A stretch of 64,000 nt of DNA from Motiliproteus sp965230735. GTDB taxonomy: Bacteria > Pseudomonadota > Gammaproteobacteria > Pseudomonadales > Balneatricaceae. This document shows positions 63,592-64,000 of this stretch, piece by piece. Positions within the stretch are counted from its first letter, which is position 1, and each line of letters starts with the position of its first letter. Below the pieces are notes generated by a model, which was not told where the DNA came from, made no database searches, and saw only the letters and a list, made by a program, of their open reading frames with translations. Position numbers and translations under genes: made by a program. The stretch lies in assembly GCF_965230735.1 (NCBI RefSeq), contig NZ_OZ246016.1, forward strand, positions 1,302,001 to 1,366,000, given 5' to 3'.

Positions 63592-64000
63592 TCAGTTCTT
63601 ATTGATCGTCTGGCGTAGGTTCTCCAGTTCCTGCAACTGTTTCTGATTCACAACCCGCTGATCAAACAGCTTCTGATCGCTGTTATCCAGGCGCTCTTGC
63701 AGGTGGCCGAGTTGTTGTTGTTGCTGTTGTAGCTGTTGTTCCAGCTCGTCGATTCGGTGCTGCAGTTGTTCGACAAACGACAGGCCGCGCTCCGTGGTTA
63801 CGCGCTGCGGCTTCTGCGTATTTTCGTCCCCCGGCTTGGCCAGTAATTCGGTTTGGATATGACTGTAGATGGCATGCAGGTCGCGGGTTTCTCGTTCGCT
63901 GTAGCGGATTGTTTTTTCCATCACCTGATGGGCGCTGGCACTACCGATTGAGCCGGAAAGAGCATGCTCAAGCATCCGGTGAAATTCCAGCAGCTCGATG
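63592..64000 (-). CDS. Coiled-coil protein of unknown function (5' end outside window)
   Basis: The C-terminal 136 or so residues of a protein I do not recognise. The frame stays open through base 64000 and the residues before the first ATG inside the window (IELLEFHR) look coding, so the start is beyond the window. The visible part has a helical segment (MLEHALSGSIGSASAHQVMEKTIRYSERETRD), a polar linker and a Gln-rich coiled coil (about 50 residues, LQHRIDELEQQL onward). It lies 128 bases upstream of cysK on the same strand. Confidence 0.6.
   Translation of the reverse strand, partial: IELLEFHRMLEHALSGSIGSASAHQVMEKTIRYSERETRDLHAIYSHIQTELLAKPGDENTQKPQRVTTERGLSFVEQLQHRIDELEQQLQQQQQQLGHLQERLDNSDQKLFDQRVVNQKQLQELENLRQTINKN

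Overview
The window is chromosomal DNA from a GC-rich gammaproteobacterium. The 16S/23S/5S genes, the run tyrS / M23 peptidase / anmK / erpA / argC next to an rRNA operon, the PBP1b gene followed by an LpoP-type lipoprotein, the 1,600-residue NAD-glutamate dehydrogenase and the ubiUV/ubiT genes all fit a relative of Pseudomonas or the marine Oceanospirillales. I cannot fix the genus by eye.

Layout. 1-2.9 kb: the tail of moeA, then ubiU-ubiV (oxygen-independent ubiquinone synthesis) behind an FNR-like site. 3.0-16.3 kb: a small secreted YHS protein and a type I secretion locus (ABC exporter, membrane-fusion protein, a small two-helix membrane protein, and a 2,791-residue RTX protein). This stretch lies between ubiUV and ubiT (16.3-16.9 kb, opposite strand), whose upstream region has its own FNR-like site. 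17-22.9 kb: periplasmic redox genes, namely a TlpA-like lipoprotein, a cytochrome c5-like protein and a cytochrome c maturation cluster in the order ccmI-E-F-G without ccmH or ccmABCD. 22.9-27.5 kb: a kinase-like ATPase, PBP1b and LpoP. 27.6-30.8 kb: trpG-trpD-trpC, an OsmC-family protein and a tiny membrane protein. 31-49.4 kb, mostly minus strand: a gamma-glutamylcyclotransferase-like protein, hemB, a chemoreceptor, gdhB, hemL, thiE and a ClC channel, then plus-strand argC and erpA, then a minus-strand operon of an M23 peptidase, anmK and a periplasmic DNA ligase. 49.6-57.8 kb: tyrS, a complete IS3-family element with a 3-bp target duplication, and an rRNA operon with two strong promoters and no tRNA in its 16S-23S spacer. 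58-64 kb: a large di-haem c-type lipoprotein (RoxA/MauG-like), a PAS-GGDEF-EAL protein, cysK and the end of a coiled-coil protein.

Two themes stand out. One is low-oxygen or respiratory physiology: ubiUVT with FNR-like sites, c-type cytochromes and their maturation, haem synthesis genes and a di-haem enzyme. The other is the secretion locus, whose base composition changes inside the hlyD-like gene and whose giant product carries a FrpC-like calcium-binding module with Ser instead of Asp at the expected cleavage bond, followed by recently duplicated 429-bp modules. The secretion locus with its unexplained membrane partner is the best candidate here for something not yet described.
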